A DNA stretch of 64,000 nt from Balneola sp. (GCA_002696035.1 NZQV01000020.1:46202-110201); one strand, 5' to 3'; numbered from the stretch's first letter, positions 1 through 9,252 are shown. Notes: generated by a model not told the origin, from the letters alone. A program made the numbers and translations.

Positions 1-500
1 ACTCCGGGATGCTTTCGAGAGCCTTCCGGGGCTACCATGATGGATAGCTTATCTCTGTGAAGACGGTCGTAGGTGTTCTGCAATTTCCTGATGGCTTTCT
101 CACTTTTCTTTCGCTGTATGAAGACCTGTCCGGTCAAATGTCCAACTATGAAAAACAAGGGGTTGTATTGCAGTTCCCATTTTGCGACAAAGCGAATGTG
201 CGGTAGCCCCAGTGCGATCATCGTTACAAGATCGAGCGTAGAACTATGGTTGATAGTGTAAATGACAGGTGGCTCCACTGGTTCACCATGCTGAATTACA
301 TTGAATTTTATGCCCAGCGTCCATAGAACAGGATAGGCAATAAATGGGCCGAAATTTTCTACAATGAAGTTGGTTGCTTTCCCAAAACTAAGAATGAGAA
401 GCAGTGCGATCATGGGAGTGGAGATCGTGAACATCACAAAGAAAACAAAGATCGATAGAACACTACGGATGTACTCAATAGGGGAAAGCGATGAAGCCAT
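1..500 (-). CDS. plsC: 1-acyl-sn-glycerol-3-phosphate acyltransferase, 3' end cut by window edge
   Basis: Reading the minus strand from the ATG at 500 gives 166 open codons running off position 1. The protein has an N-terminal hydrophobic stretch (about residues 13-40), then the acyltransferase motif NHSSTLD (residues 84-90, His and Asp of NHx4D), a GQVFIQR block (124-130), and APEGSR (157-162), equivalent to the family FPEGTR. These are the active-site and substrate-binding blocks of PlsC, which acylates lysophosphatidic acid to phosphatidic acid at the inner membrane. The C-terminus is missing. It is divergent from the hydrolase at 593 with 92 bp between starts. Family assignment is firm; exact substrate is inferred. 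Confidence 0.88.
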   Translation of the reverse strand, partial: MASSLSPIEYIRSVLSIFVFFVMFTISTPMIALLLILSFGKATNFIVENFGPFIAYPVLWTLGIKFNVIQHGEPVEPPVIYTINHSSTLDLVTMIALGLPHIRFVAKWELQYNPLFFIVGHLTGQVFIQRKKSEKAIRKLQNTYDRLHRDKLSIMVAPEGSRKHPG

Positions 501-592
501 GTATAAATTCTTTTTGGCGAATATAGCAGAACCATAGCTCGACTGAAAATGAGAAATGGAAAGAATCCATAAAACTGCATAGCTTTAAGGCT

Positions 593-1558
593 ATGAAATA
601 TGCTGAAACGAAAACGATCAGGCTGCCTGTAGATATTGAGCCATTTAAACCTGCCTGGTGGGCGGCCCACTCACACATCCACACTGTTATAGCGTCACAG
701 CTAACCAGGGTGCGGAAGCCGGAAGTACAAAGAATTGCGATCTCCACTCCAGATAATGATTTCCTCGAAATAGATGTGTGCGATATTGACTCGGATAAAC
801 CGGTTGTAGCTCTTTTCCATGGACTTGAAGGCTCTACCGACCGACATTACATCGCAAATTTGATGGGGGAGTTAAAAAAGGCAGGTTTCAGCTCGGTTGG
901 GTTGAATTTCAGAGGATGTGGCAGCCGAATGAATGAGCAGCCCAGGTTCTATCATTCAGGAGCCACCGATGATTACCGCATATTTTTCAGCTGGATCAAA
1001 GATCAGTTTCCGGGACAAGAGGTCTATGCTGTTGGATACTCACTGGGGGCAAATGCATTGGTGAAATATCTTGGGGAAGAAGCTGATCACAGTTTAGTGA
1101 GTCGTGCGGTGGCCATATCTCCGCCCTATGACTTGAAAGAAGGGTCTATTCGGATGCAAAAGGGCTTTAATAAGATCTACGAAATGAGATTCCTGAAAAC
1201 GCTGGTTGAAAAGCTGGAGTTAAAAAAAGAGCGTCTTCAAAGCATGCCCGAATTCAATGGAAATTCTATTTACGAATTTGATGATCAGGTGACAGCCAAG
1301 TTACATGGTTTTGATGGCGCAGATGATTACTATCGACAATGCTCAAGCCGACATTTTTATAAAGATGTGCAAGTGCCGCTACTGGTCATTCACAGTAAAG
1401 AAGATACCTTATGTCCCATCGAGTTTGCTCCTGTTAAGGAGATGGATAGCAATCCTCATATCCAAACGTGTTTTACAGAAAAGGGAGGCCATGTTGGCTT
1501 TATTAGTTCACCCCCGGGCTGGCTGTATCGCACAGTTCTGAAATGGTTGACGCAGTAG
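593..1558 (+). CDS. YheT-type alpha/beta hydrolase
   Basis: A 321-residue protein of the YheT/COG0429 alpha/beta-hydrolase family. It shows the oxyanion-type HGLEGS block (76-81), the nucleophile elbow GYSLGAN (Ser150), Asp271 in HSKEDTLCP and His300 in GGHVGF, giving a complete Ser-Asp-His triad. The N-terminal PAWWAAHSHIHTV segment is typical of the family, whose members act on unknown, probably ester, substrates in the cytoplasm. It sits next to a divergent phospholipid acyltransferase, which is compatible with lipid metabolism but does not prove it. A hairpin terminator follows 33 bp after the stop. Confidence 0.88.
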   Translation: MKYAETKTIRLPVDIEPFKPAWWAAHSHIHTVIASQLTRVRKPEVQRIAISTPDNDFLEIDVCDIDSDKPVVALFHGLEGSTDRHYIANLMGELKKAGFSSVGLNFRGCGSRMNEQPRFYHSGATDDYRIFFSWIKDQFPGQEVYAVGYSLGANALVKYLGEEADHSLVSRAVAISPPYDLKEGSIRMQKGFNKIYEMRFLKTLVEKLELKKERLQSMPEFNGNSIYEFDDQVTAKLHGFDGADDYYRQCSSRHFYKDVQVPLLVIHSKEDTLCPIEFAPVKEMDSNPHIQTCFTEKGGHVGFISSPPGWLYRTVLKWLTQ

Positions 1559-1591
1559 TTCCGTCTTAGTTTTTTTGAGTTGAATTAAAAA

Positions 1592-1616
1592 AAGGGACAC
1601 AAGTTCTGTGTCCCTT
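1592..1616. terminator. Bidirectional hairpin terminator
   Basis: Perfect 9-bp stem AAGGGACAC/GTGTCCCTT with a 7-nt loop, preceded by an A-run and followed by a T-rich stretch. It lies between the convergent genes ending at 1558 (+) and 1643 (-), so it can end both. Confidence 0.85.
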
Positions 1617-1642
1617 AGGTTTAATTTTATTATAGCAGTAGG

Positions 1643-3478
1643 TTAGTTCTGGAAGGTAAGACTTTCCACCCCGCCAACAACCGGAAGCTGTAAAGAAGTC
1701 CCGTTGAGATCAATGGTAAGTTCAGTTCCCGGTTCAGGCCAAAGGGTATATTCACGGTCGCTTCCAAATATCATCAGTCCAATTTGCTGTCCGGAAGGGA
1801 TGATCTGATCATCGGGTTGAAGGTCAAAGCTGAGGGTGTAAAATGTGCCGGGCTCCAGGGGCTTACTTTCTGTCAACGATTCGTGATTCTGCGGATCGGC
1901 CCAGCCACGTGTGATGATGTTATCGGTGATCTGAGTTCCCCGGCCATCTTCCCAGGGAAGTGAAACAAGCCAAACGGAAAGGTTCGCAGCCGGTTTGCTA
2001 CTTGCCAGTTTCAGGGTGATGGATGCAACTCCAGAAATATGTAAAGAATCGGCCAGCGGTTTTGTTGTATACATCAGGCGGTGGTCCGTCCATTCTGCTT
2101 CGGCCAATGCAGCGCCGTCAAAAGAGACATTATCTACCAGCGTTTCTGTTCCTGCATTTTCTGTTTTTTGGGTTGAAAGGGTGCCCCGCTCAGGTGCGTT
2201 TCCTGAGAGGTAGAATGTTACATCCTCAGCAGCAGGGTGCGGATAATCAGGATAAGAAGTCGGATCGGTTCGCTCATCACCTTCACGAGTAATCCAGGCG
2301 CGGGGTAGTTCTTCCACTCCATTCTCCACATCAAATAAATAACGGGTGAACCACATATTCATCAGCCAGTGTGGGGGTTCGCCTCCGTGTCCGCCTTGAT
2401 GATAATAGATCATGGAGGGGACATCTTTTTGCTTCACTGCTTCATAAATTCGCAAACTATGTTCGGGCATCACATTCCAGTCGTTGAATGCATGAGCCAT
2501 TAAAACTGAAGCATTGAGTGGCTCGATGTCATTCAAATAATCACGTCCGGCCCAAAATTCATTGTAATCTCCGGTAACCCGATCCATGCCCTGTGCCATA
2601 ATGGAATCTCGGTACACGCGGTTGTTATGTGGGCGATATTCTTCTGCCCCGCTGTGAATGAAATCATATAACACGTCCACATCTTCTCCGAGATAGCCAC
2701 CCGGCGAGCGAACCAATCCATTGGAGCGATAATAGTGATAATAGGATGTGTTAGGGGCTACCGGAATGATGGCTTCCAGTCCTTCAACTCCGGTTGTAGC
2801 TGCAGCCAAAGGCAGGGTTCCATTGTATGAAGTTCCGGTCATTCCAACCTGACCTGTGGTCCAGAATGCTTCCACTTCTTCATCCCCATCAGGTGAAGTA
2901 TAGCCTTTTGCACGTCCGTTCAGCCAGTCTATCACGGCTTTGGGCGCCAGCGATTCGTTATCGCCACCAACGGTTGGGGAGCCTTGTGAAAGGCCGGTTC
3001 CGGGCGAGCTGGAGTGAACCACGATGAAGCCCTTGGGCACCCAGGTTTTAATATGTGAATTGGAAATGATGGGGCGTTCTCCTCGTCGCTGAACTTCAGG
3101 ACCTTTTTTACGAGCCGCTGGTTCTTCACCAACTTCATGCTCTACATCCCAGAAAAAATCATAGGGTGGACGAGCAGTTCCCGCATAATAGGGACTCGTT
3201 TCATAGATCACTGGCAATTGTAGGTCGCCGGATTCAGTTTGCTGAGGACGCGTAACAGCCACGTGCATGCGATCCGGTTTTCCGTTGCCGTCGGTATCAA
3301 AATCGGTTTCCACCCAAAGGTCGTGGCGGATCCAGTTTTCAGGATCTTCAAATTCGGGGATGACTTGTGCTTGTCCGTCTTCTATAACAGGGACTTGGAT
3401 GTCCTGTGCGTTCAACCCAGAAATAAAAAGTAAGGTGAAAGCGAAAAGCCAAAGTGTAGAAATTTTTAGTGATCTCAT
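1643..3478 (-). CDS. Exported X-Pro dipeptidyl-peptidase (S15/CocE) family hydrolase
   Basis: A 611-residue protein starting with a signal peptide (basic MRSLK, hydrophobic core, cleavage likely after LNA near residue 24). The S15 alpha/beta-hydrolase core carries the nucleophile motif GTSYNG (Ser217), Asp333 in FNDWNV and His364 in GGHGGE. A C-terminal jelly-roll domain (about 400-611) is typical of the X-Pro dipeptidyl-peptidase/CocE family. It probably cleaves proline-containing peptides, or esters, outside the cytoplasm. Close members differ in substrate, so Xaa-Pro peptidase is inferred. The tail lacks a T9SS sorting motif. It is transcribed alone, with the terminator at 1592 beyond its stop. 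Confidence 0.88.
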   Translation of the reverse strand: MRSLKISTLWLFAFTLLFISGLNAQDIQVPVIEDGQAQVIPEFEDPENWIRHDLWVETDFDTDGNGKPDRMHVAVTRPQQTESGDLQLPVIYETSPYYAGTARPPYDFFWDVEHEVGEEPAARKKGPEVQRRGERPIISNSHIKTWVPKGFIVVHSSSPGTGLSQGSPTVGGDNESLAPKAVIDWLNGRAKGYTSPDGDEEVEAFWTTGQVGMTGTSYNGTLPLAAATTGVEGLEAIIPVAPNTSYYHYYRSNGLVRSPGGYLGEDVDVLYDFIHSGAEEYRPHNNRVYRDSIMAQGMDRVTGDYNEFWAGRDYLNDIEPLNASVLMAHAFNDWNVMPEHSLRIYEAVKQKDVPSMIYYHQGGHGGEPPHWLMNMWFTRYLFDVENGVEELPRAWITREGDERTDPTSYPDYPHPAAEDVTFYLSGNAPERGTLSTQKTENAGTETLVDNVSFDGAALAEAEWTDHRLMYTTKPLADSLHISGVASITLKLASSKPAANLSVWLVSLPWEDGRGTQITDNIITRGWADPQNHESLTESKPLEPGTFYTLSFDLQPDDQIIPSGQQIGLMIFGSDREYTLWPEPGTELTIDLNGTSLQLPVVGGVESLTFQN

Positions 3479-3563
3479 ATATAGCGTTCGTTTAGTGAAT
3501 TATATTCAGGAAAGTAAAAGATAATTCCATCATAGTTTTGTGAAATTACATAAAGGTTTCACG

Positions 3564-4553
3564 TTACTCCCGCCCCGTGATCTTATCCATCAAAAGATTT
3601 GCCTGAGCGCCCGTTTCTCCAGTGCTTGGACTTTCAGATACTCCCCGGAGATCATTCACGACCGTTTGAATAAGTGGTTGTTGTACGTGTTTTGGGTAAG
3701 GAATGTCGAACTCTTCTTTTCCAGAGGAAGTCTCCAATAGAACTGGCTTGCTATCATCGAACGTACTGAAGATGATGGAACCATCCCTACCCATAATAGT
3801 AGTTCGGTCTTTTTTCTGATCGGGTTGAGCCGTGAAATTCCATAGTCCCAGTCCGGGAATATCCTTCTCGAACAGAAAGGAAGCAGAGAGCACATCAGAA
3901 GCATTATACCATCCCATTTTATTGGTGCTGTTTCCTGCAATGTTCTTTATGGGGCCCAACAAAAATTCCATCAGATCGAGTTGGTGAGAAGCAAGATCGT
4001 GGAAATACCCACCGCCGGAAATCTCTGGCTTCGTGCGCCAGTTGTTGTGTTCTTCCCGGGATTTGAAATCGTCTGGTTTGGGAGGTTGGATCAATTCAAT
4101 AGATACTGAAGTGACCGTTCCTATAGCATCATTATCGAGCAACTCCTTCACTTTTAAGAAATAAGGAAGAGCCCTGCGGTAATAAGCCACAAACAATGGA
4201 ACCCCGGCTTCCTCACAAGCTGAAATCATTTCGAGACATTCTTCATGATTTAAGCCCATCGGTTTTTCCACATACACCGCCTTGCCCGCCTGAGCTGCTT
4301 TTTTGGTGTAATGGGCGTGCGAGTCTGGTGGAGTTGCGATATAGATAGCGTTCACTTGGGAATCGTTGATCAGCTTATCGGCATCGGAATACCAGCGAGA
4401 GACATTATGACGCTTGGCGTGATCTTCCGCTTTTTCTACATTCCGGCGCATGACGGCAACCAACTCAGAATGATCTATTTTATTGAATGCCGGCCCACTT
4501 TTTATTTCGGTGACATCACCACAACCAATAATGCCCCATTTTATCTGATCCAT
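3564..4553 (-). CDS. Gfo/Idh/MocA family NAD(P)-dependent oxidoreductase
   Basis: A 329-residue protein with an N-terminal Rossmann motif GIIGCGDV (7-14), the EKP signature (96-98) that contacts the nicotinamide, and the C-terminal-domain block GGGYFHDLASH (180-190) carrying the Asp/His pair of the Gfo/Idh/MocA fold. Enzymes of this family oxidise or reduce sugars, inositols or related polyols in the cytoplasm; nothing here fixes the substrate. It lies 85 bp downstream of nothing obvious and 85 bp upstream of the S15 peptidase start on the same strand, so the two may be co-transcribed. Confidence 0.88.
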   Translation of the reverse strand: MDQIKWGIIGCGDVTEIKSGPAFNKIDHSELVAVMRRNVEKAEDHAKRHNVSRWYSDADKLINDSQVNAIYIATPPDSHAHYTKKAAQAGKAVYVEKPMGLNHEECLEMISACEEAGVPLFVAYYRRALPYFLKVKELLDNDAIGTVTSVSIELIQPPKPDDFKSREEHNNWRTKPEISGGGYFHDLASHQLDLMEFLLGPIKNIAGNSTNKMGWYNASDVLSASFLFEKDIPGLGLWNFTAQPDQKKDRTTIMGRDGSIIFSTFDDSKPVLLETSSGKEEFDIPYPKHVQQPLIQTVVNDLRGVSESPSTGETGAQANLLMDKITGRE

Positions 4554-4640
4554 TCTTTACTGAATTTTGGTTGATTAATAGGATGTAAGGAAGCGGATGT
4601 AGATATAACTGTCAAGCTTATTACCACATGTACCCTTTCT

Positions 4641-4740
4641 GAATATCGAAAAGAGGAATATTCAAAAATGAATATTGAAGTGAACTGACAGATGAGTAAA
4701 CAAGTATTTCAATATTCTGGAGTCTCCCATTGAGGGGAGA
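4641..4740. repeat. Intergenic repeats in the 4554-4889 gap
   Basis: No gene is supported in this gap. 4641-4680 holds AT-rich GAATATCGAA/GAATATTC/GAATATTGAAG units resembling the GAACATCGAA-type repeats at 26257, 60857 and 61997. At 4723-4740 there is a small hairpin (TCTCCC/GGGAGA). The mdh terminator follows at 4809. Confidence 0.5.
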
Positions 4741-4808
4741 TCAATACAAGCAGCCGTTCCTGCTTAAATTTCGTGGGGTGTATGTAGCCAAAGACAATTA
4801 CGTACAAA

Positions 4809-4850
4809 CAAAAAAAAATCCCGCACGCAAACGAATTCACGTGAGGGATT
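4809..4850 (-). terminator. Rho-independent terminator of mdh
   Basis: On the minus strand AATCCCTCACG pairs with CGTGCGGGATT (one internal mismatch) and is followed directly by a run of nine T. It starts 40 nt after the mdh stop. Confidence 0.88.
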
Positions 4851-4889
4851 AATGCAAGTAGTGAAGACCTTAGTCCTCGTTATTTATGT

Positions 4890-5846
4890 TTACTTGTTCA
4901 TTAGTTTTCTGAATTCATCCAAAGTACCGCGAACGGCTTCAGCTGATTCATTCAGAAGATCTTGTTCTTTTTCGTTTAATTCAACTTCGATTACTTCTTT
5001 TACGCCACCGGTTCCCAATTTAACCGGAACACCGATGTAAAGATCGTCGATTCCATACTCTCCGTCGATATGAGCACATACCGGGAAAATGCGGTTTTGG
5101 TCGAGCAGGATAGCTTCTACCATCTGAGCTGCTGCAGCACCGGGCGCATACCAGGCTGATGTTCCCATCAACCCAACGATCTCGCCACCGCCTTTCTTGG
5201 CGCGGTTAACGATCTCATCCAGTCGGTCTTCATCAATAAATTGAGTAACAGGCATGCCCGCGATAGTAGTGAAACGAGGCAATGGAACCATAGTATCGCC
5301 GTGGCCACCCATCAATAATGCTTGAATGTCTTTTGGAGATACATCCAGTTCGCTGGCTATGAAAGCACGGTAACGGGCAGTATCCAGAATTCCGGCCATT
5401 CCCATTACACGTTCGTGCGGAAGTCCGCTGGCATCTTTAGCCACTTGAACCATCACATCCAATGGATTTGAAACTACAATGATGATAGTCTCCGGAGAAT
5501 GCTTGGCAAGTTCTTTACTTACGCTACTTACAATATTGGCGTTGATCTCAAGCAGGTCGTCGCGACTCATTCCGGGGCGACGTGGAACACCGGCTGTGAT
5601 CACACAAACATCAGATCCGGCGGTATCAGCATAATCAACCGTTCCGTTGATGCGGGTATCATATAAATGGATAGGGGCAGATTCCCACTGATCCAAACCG
5701 CGTCCCTTGGATGGATAAAAGGTTTTATCGCCGTCTTTCTTTTCAATGTCAACGGCTACAATTTCTTTGCAAATATCGCGCTGGGCGAGTACGTCAACTA
5801 CGGTTGAACCAACGTTCCCACCGGCTCCAACTACTGTTACTTTCAT
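4890..5846 (-). CDS. mdh: NAD-dependent malate dehydrogenase (LDH-like type)
   Basis: A 318-residue protein of the lactate dehydrogenase-like malate dehydrogenase type found in many Bacteroidota. The Rossmann loop GAGGNVG is at 7-13, Asp34 (AVDI) favours NAD over NADP, and the mobile substrate loop reads VPRRPGMSR with Arg89/Arg90, where Arg instead of Gln marks malate over lactate specificity. Asp155, Arg158 (GILDTAR) and His182 (GGHGDTMVP) complete the active site. It interconverts malate and oxaloacetate in the TCA cycle. It stands as a single gene with its own -7 box and terminator. Confidence 0.96.
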   Translation of the reverse strand: MKVTVVGAGGNVGSTVVDVLAQRDICKEIVAVDIEKKDGDKTFYPSKGRGLDQWESAPIHLYDTRINGTVDYADTAGSDVCVITAGVPRRPGMSRDDLLEINANIVSSVSKELAKHSPETIIIVVSNPLDVMVQVAKDASGLPHERVMGMAGILDTARYRAFIASELDVSPKDIQALLMGGHGDTMVPLPRFTTIAGMPVTQFIDEDRLDEIVNRAKKGGGEIVGLMGTSAWYAPGAAAAQMVEAILLDQNRIFPVCAHIDGEYGIDDLYIGVPVKLGTGGVKEVIEVELNEKEQDLLNESAEAVRGTLDEFRKLMNK

Positions 5847-5907
5847 GTGTTCTTGGTTTTGATGTTCGGTTTATGATTTAAAATACTTTTGCTTCATGAA
5901 CTTCTTA

Positions 5908-5915
5908 TAAAGATA
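5908..5915 (-). promoter_or_regulatory. Candidate -7 box of mdh
   Basis: The minus strand reads TATCTTTA 62 nt before the mdh start, one base from the Bacteroidota -7 consensus TAnnTTTG. No clear -33 TTTG lies at the usual distance. Confidence 0.4.
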
Positions 5916-6141
5916 ACAAAACGAGGCGGATGATTCAGATTTCCGACAGGTTGAATTTTTGACTGGATTTAAAGAAACGTATGTACTTAAAAGAGCCAGA
6001 AGTTGTCATCCCGAGTGGGCTGCAAAATGTGTAGAGTTGTTTTTTTGAATACGAGGGACTGTGTCCGACTGCCGGCGTGATCTCAATTTTTAATACAATT
6101 TGTCAGTGTAAAACCAATTCCACCAATTTTTAAAGGCGTCT

Positions 6142-6304
6142 CCTTCCTTGGCGCCCCTGGGCGTTAGGGAAGGAACAAGGATGGGTTTTGGTGCCATTGA
6201 TTCTGACTCTGTAGCAGATCCATGTTTTTAACAACTTCAAGCCTTTCGCTACAGGACCCTTTCTCTGTCTCTTTCCCTAACGGGCAAGCCCGCCAATGAA
6301 AGAG
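6142..6304. repeat. Two imperfect intergenic hairpins in the 5847-6368 gap
   Basis: No gene is supported here. 6142-6173 folds as CCTTCC...GGCGCCC with GGGCG...GGGAAGG. 6269-6304 folds with arms CTCTTTC/GAAAGAG and an inner CGGGC/GCCCG stem. Both share the words TTCCCTAACG (or complement) and look like members of an intergenic palindromic repeat rather than terminators, as no T-run follows. The rest of the gap has no recognisable feature besides the mdh promoter. Confidence 0.5.
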
Positions 6305-6368
6305 GACTCAATGGCTGCTTACGTTATAATTTCAACTACTTCTAATCATAATATCAAAAAATTCACAC

Positions 6369-7322
6369 CTACAAATTCTCCTTAATATGAGTGGCGATCT
6401 GCTCGGCGTGTACGCGGGAGTTTTCAATAAACAACCGGCTGGTATCCATTCCACCACAAACAACTCCTGCCACATAAACGCCATTGCGCTTCGTTTCCAG
6501 GCTATCTTCATTGTACACCGGCATACACTTTTCGTCATCGGTGAGCTCAACACCCAGCGATTCCATCAGTTCATAGTTGGGATGATATCCGGTCATCGCC
6601 AATACAAAATCATTCTCTAATGTCACTTCTCCATCCGGGGTGTTGATGATCACTTCTTTCTCACGGATCTCCTTCACTTCAGAATTTACATAAGCCGGGA
6701 TCTCTCCATTTTTGATCCGGTTTTCGATATCCGGTTTCACCCAATATTTCACGGAACCTTTAATGGAATCGTACTTTAGCAGCATTGTTACTTCGGCACC
6801 ACTTCTCCAGCATTCAAGAGCCACATCAGCACCGGAATTCCCCCCGCCGATCACCAGCACTTTTTGCCAGGCATAGGGATGAGGCTCATCATAATAATGC
6901 TTCACTTTGGGAAGATCCTCTCCCGGTACGCCCATCATATTGGCCTGACCGTAAAACCCGGTGGCCACTACAACTTTCTCTGCTTTGTAAACATCTTTGT
7001 CGGTTTTCACCGTAAAATTGCCGTCTTCCCCATCCATGGAGATTACCGATTCATACAAATTGATCGGCAGCTCATAATGCTCTGCAACGCGCCGATAATA
7101 TTCAAGTGCTTCCGCGCGGGTGGGTTTGGAACCATGTGAGATGAAGGGCACATTCCCGATCTCGAGCTTATCGGAGGTGGAGAAAAAGGTCATGTTAGTG
7201 GGATAGTTGTACAGTGAATTTACCAGACAACCGCGTTCGATGATTTTGAAAGGGATGTTTTTCTCTTGAAGGGCAATTCCGGTGGCAAGTCCGATAGGAC
7301 CGGCGCCAATAATGATAACCAT
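6369..7322 (-). CDS. ypdA: YpdA family bacillithiol-disulfide reductase-like flavoprotein
   Basis: An FAD/NAD(P)H-binding protein of 317 residues from the ATG at 7322. That start places MVIIIGAGPIGLATG at the N-terminus, as in the family; the 37 codons upstream in frame begin inside the promoter. It shows GAGPIG (6-11), the second nucleotide-binding motif VIGGGNSGADVA, and the YNYPTNMTFFSTSD segment typical of YpdA proteins, which reduce oxidised bacillithiol with NADPH in Firmicutes and relatives. No bacillithiol synthesis genes are in view, so the thiol is inferred from family. It is divergent from the DUF481 gene at 7488. Confidence 0.88.
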   Translation of the reverse strand: MVIIIGAGPIGLATGIALQEKNIPFKIIERGCLVNSLYNYPTNMTFFSTSDKLEIGNVPFISHGSKPTRAEALEYYRRVAEHYELPINLYESVISMDGEDGNFTVKTDKDVYKAEKVVVATGFYGQANMMGVPGEDLPKVKHYYDEPHPYAWQKVLVIGGGNSGADVALECWRSGAEVTMLLKYDSIKGSVKYWVKPDIENRIKNGEIPAYVNSEVKEIREKEVIINTPDGEVTLENDFVLAMTGYHPNYELMESLGVELTDDEKCMPVYNEDSLETKRNGVYVAGVVCGGMDTSRLFIENSRVHAEQIATHIKENL

Positions 7323-7371
7323 ATGTTTTACTTGATTTGGAAGATTTGAGTAAGTGAATATTTCAACACCG

Positions 7372-7379
7372 TAAAGATA
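7372..7379 (-). promoter_or_regulatory. Candidate -7 box of ypdA
   Basis: Minus strand TATCTTTA lies 50 nt before the ypdA ATG, with a TTG 21 nt further upstream as possible -33 element. It supports starting the protein at 7322 rather than 7433, because the longer frame would run through it. Confidence 0.45.
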
Positions 7380-7445
7380 CGAATCGTTTGAGTGATTGAA
7401 CAATGTTTGCCACAATGAACGATTTCGGAACAAGACGGGATGTTG

Positions 7446-7453
7446 TACCTTTG
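7446..7453 (+). promoter_or_regulatory. -7 box of the DUF481 gene
   Basis: TACCTTTG matches the Bacteroidota -7 consensus TAnnTTTG exactly and lies 34 nt before the ATG at 7488. The -33 region (TTTCGG) is weak. Confidence 0.5.
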
Positions 7454-7487
7454 AACCCTTGAATCAAACTTAATTACTAAAAATTAT

Positions 7488-8252
7488 ATGCTCCGGTTTC
7501 TTTATTTCTTTTGTGTGATGTTGCTTTTTCCCATCTTTTCAGCCCAGGCTCAACTCTTAAATGTGGAGGGCGTTCGCACCAGCGGTGATTCAGCCGGTTG
7601 GTATGGCGAACTTGAATTCGATCTTGCTCTGAAGGGCTATAATGAGCGGGTGCTGGAATTCACCAACGAATCCAATCTGTCCTATTTTTCTGATCGCCAT
7701 GCCTACATGCTCCTCAATAGTCTTAATTTTGTGAATATTGACGGAAACTCGTTGATCAGCAGCGGATATCTTCATCTCCGATCAACCTTCTTGAGGAAAG
7801 GAAAATGGTCGCCCGAAGCCTTCACTCAATATCAGTATAACAGAAACTTGGGATTGAATGACCGGGCTTTGGCCGGGGCTGGAATTAAATATCGATTTCA
7901 CCGATCTGAAAAATGGCAAGCCAGCATCTCTACAGCTTTTATGTATGAATTTGAGGAATGGCAACTGGCCGATCAGCCTTCCATCAAAAATGAGTACTTC
8001 AAAAGCAGCAGCAATATCTCTTTACGGGGAAAGATCAGTGATACTGCTTCATTTCTGTTGATCGGGTATTACCAGGCGAGGCCAGATCAGTTCTTTAAAG
8101 CACGATCTATTGTGGAAACCGAGCTGGAAATGGATATCACCAAACGGGTAGCGGTGAGCATTAGTTTTGTGGCTTCCTATGATGCCGCGCCTATCATTGA
8201 CATCCCAAATATAACCTACGAATTAAGCAACGGACTGGTGATCAAACTTTAG
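7488..8252 (+). CDS. DUF481 family outer-membrane beta-barrel protein
   Basis: A 254-residue protein with a clear signal peptide (hydrophobic residues 3-17, cleavage after AQA near residue 21). The mature part has alternating aromatic and polar residues in short strands, such as ALAGAGIKYRFHR and ISFVASYDAAP, and ends with hydrophobic residue-rich strand NGLVIKL, typical of outer-membrane barrels. The layout and the motif around LNDRALAGAGIKY match DUF481 (YdiY-like) proteins, whose function is unknown. It lies 13 bp from the convergent aldo-keto reductase stop, with no obvious terminator between. Confidence 0.8.
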   Translation: MLRFLYFFCVMLLFPIFSAQAQLLNVEGVRTSGDSAGWYGELEFDLALKGYNERVLEFTNESNLSYFSDRHAYMLLNSLNFVNIDGNSLISSGYLHLRSTFLRKGKWSPEAFTQYQYNRNLGLNDRALAGAGIKYRFHRSEKWQASISTAFMYEFEEWQLADQPSIKNEYFKSSSNISLRGKISDTASFLLIGYYQARPDQFFKARSIVETELEMDITKRVAVSISFVASYDAAPIIDIPNITYELSNGLVIKL

Positions 8253-8265
8253 TGCACACCTGATT

Positions 8266-9252
8266 TTACCAGCGCTGATGCACCAACTGCTTAATGTCCG
8301 ATTCGTATACCTCATCGATCGCTTGCATGATGTCATCGGAAACTTCACCTTTTTCAGCAGCCTGTAAATTTGATTTCACATGCTCCACTTTGGAAGCTCC
8401 GGGAATCACACAGCTTACTTCGTTCCGCATCAATATCCAGCGGAGCGCAAGGTGAACGAGGTCGGTATTCTCAGGAAGCTGATCTTTGAGTTTTTTCACT
8501 GCTTCTACGCCTGCTTCAAAAGGAATGCCGGAGAAAGTTTCTCCCACATCAAAAGCATCTCCATCACGATTAAAGTTACGGTGATCGCCTTCCGCAAAGG
8601 TAGCATCTTTGGTGAATTTTCCGGTCAGTAATCCGCTTGCCAGAGGTACACGAACAATAATACCCACATTATTTTTCTTCGCTTTAGGAAAAAGCAATTC
8701 ATGAGGCCGCTGCCGAAACATGTTGTAGATCACCTGAATGGAAGTCACATTATCGTACTCAAGTGCCTTCAGTCCCTCCTCTACTTTTTCCACGCTTACG
8801 CCGAGATTCAGGATCTTGCCTTCTTCTTTGAGTTTCTCAAATTCCCCGAATATCTCTGGTCGGTAGTACGTGTCAGTAGGAGGGCAGTGAAGCTGGATGA
8901 GGTCGATGGTTTCCACATCCATTCGTTTTAGCGAATCTTCCACATAACCACGGAGTTTGTCGGCCGTGTAGTTTTCATTGGTGTGAGGGTTGATCTGTCG
9001 CCCGCACTTCGTGGCTACATAAACACGCTTGTCGGTTTTTTTAAGGGCTTTTCCAACGGCAACTTCACTTTCGGTTCCCTTGTACACATCAGCCGTATCA
9101 ATGAAATTAACTCCATTACTGATGGCTTTATCCAGGGTTTCCTGAGCGAGATCATGATCAAATTCTGTGCCCCATTTTCCACCTAATTGCCAGGTTCCAA
9201 GTGAAATTTCAGAGATCTTAAAACTGGTTTTTCCTAACGTCCTGTAATTCAT
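8266..9252 (-). CDS. Aldo/keto reductase
   Basis: A (beta/alpha)8 NADPH-dependent oxidoreductase of 328 residues. I place the start at the ATG at 9252 (MNYRTLGKTS), the usual family N-terminus; a TTG two codons upstream is less likely. In the frame beginning at that TTG the catalytic tetrad is Asp54, Tyr59 (DTADVYKGTESE), Lys84 (ATKCGR) and His124 (IQLHCPP). It belongs to the YajO/Tas-like group of AKRs acting on aldehydes or ketones; substrate is unknown. It stands between convergent DUF481 and the repeat-containing gap before meaB. Confidence 0.92.
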   Translation of the reverse strand: MNYRTLGKTSFKISEISLGTWQLGGKWGTEFDHDLAQETLDKAISNGVNFIDTADVYKGTESEVAVGKALKKTDKRVYVATKCGRQINPHTNENYTADKLRGYVEDSLKRMDVETIDLIQLHCPPTDTYYRPEIFGEFEKLKEEGKILNLGVSVEKVEEGLKALEYDNVTSIQVIYNMFRQRPHELLFPKAKKNNVGIIVRVPLASGLLTGKFTKDATFAEGDHRNFNRDGDAFDVGETFSGIPFEAGVEAVKKLKDQLPENTDLVHLALRWILMRNEVSCVIPGASKVEHVKSNLQAAEKGEVSDDIMQAIDEVYESDIKQLVHQRW

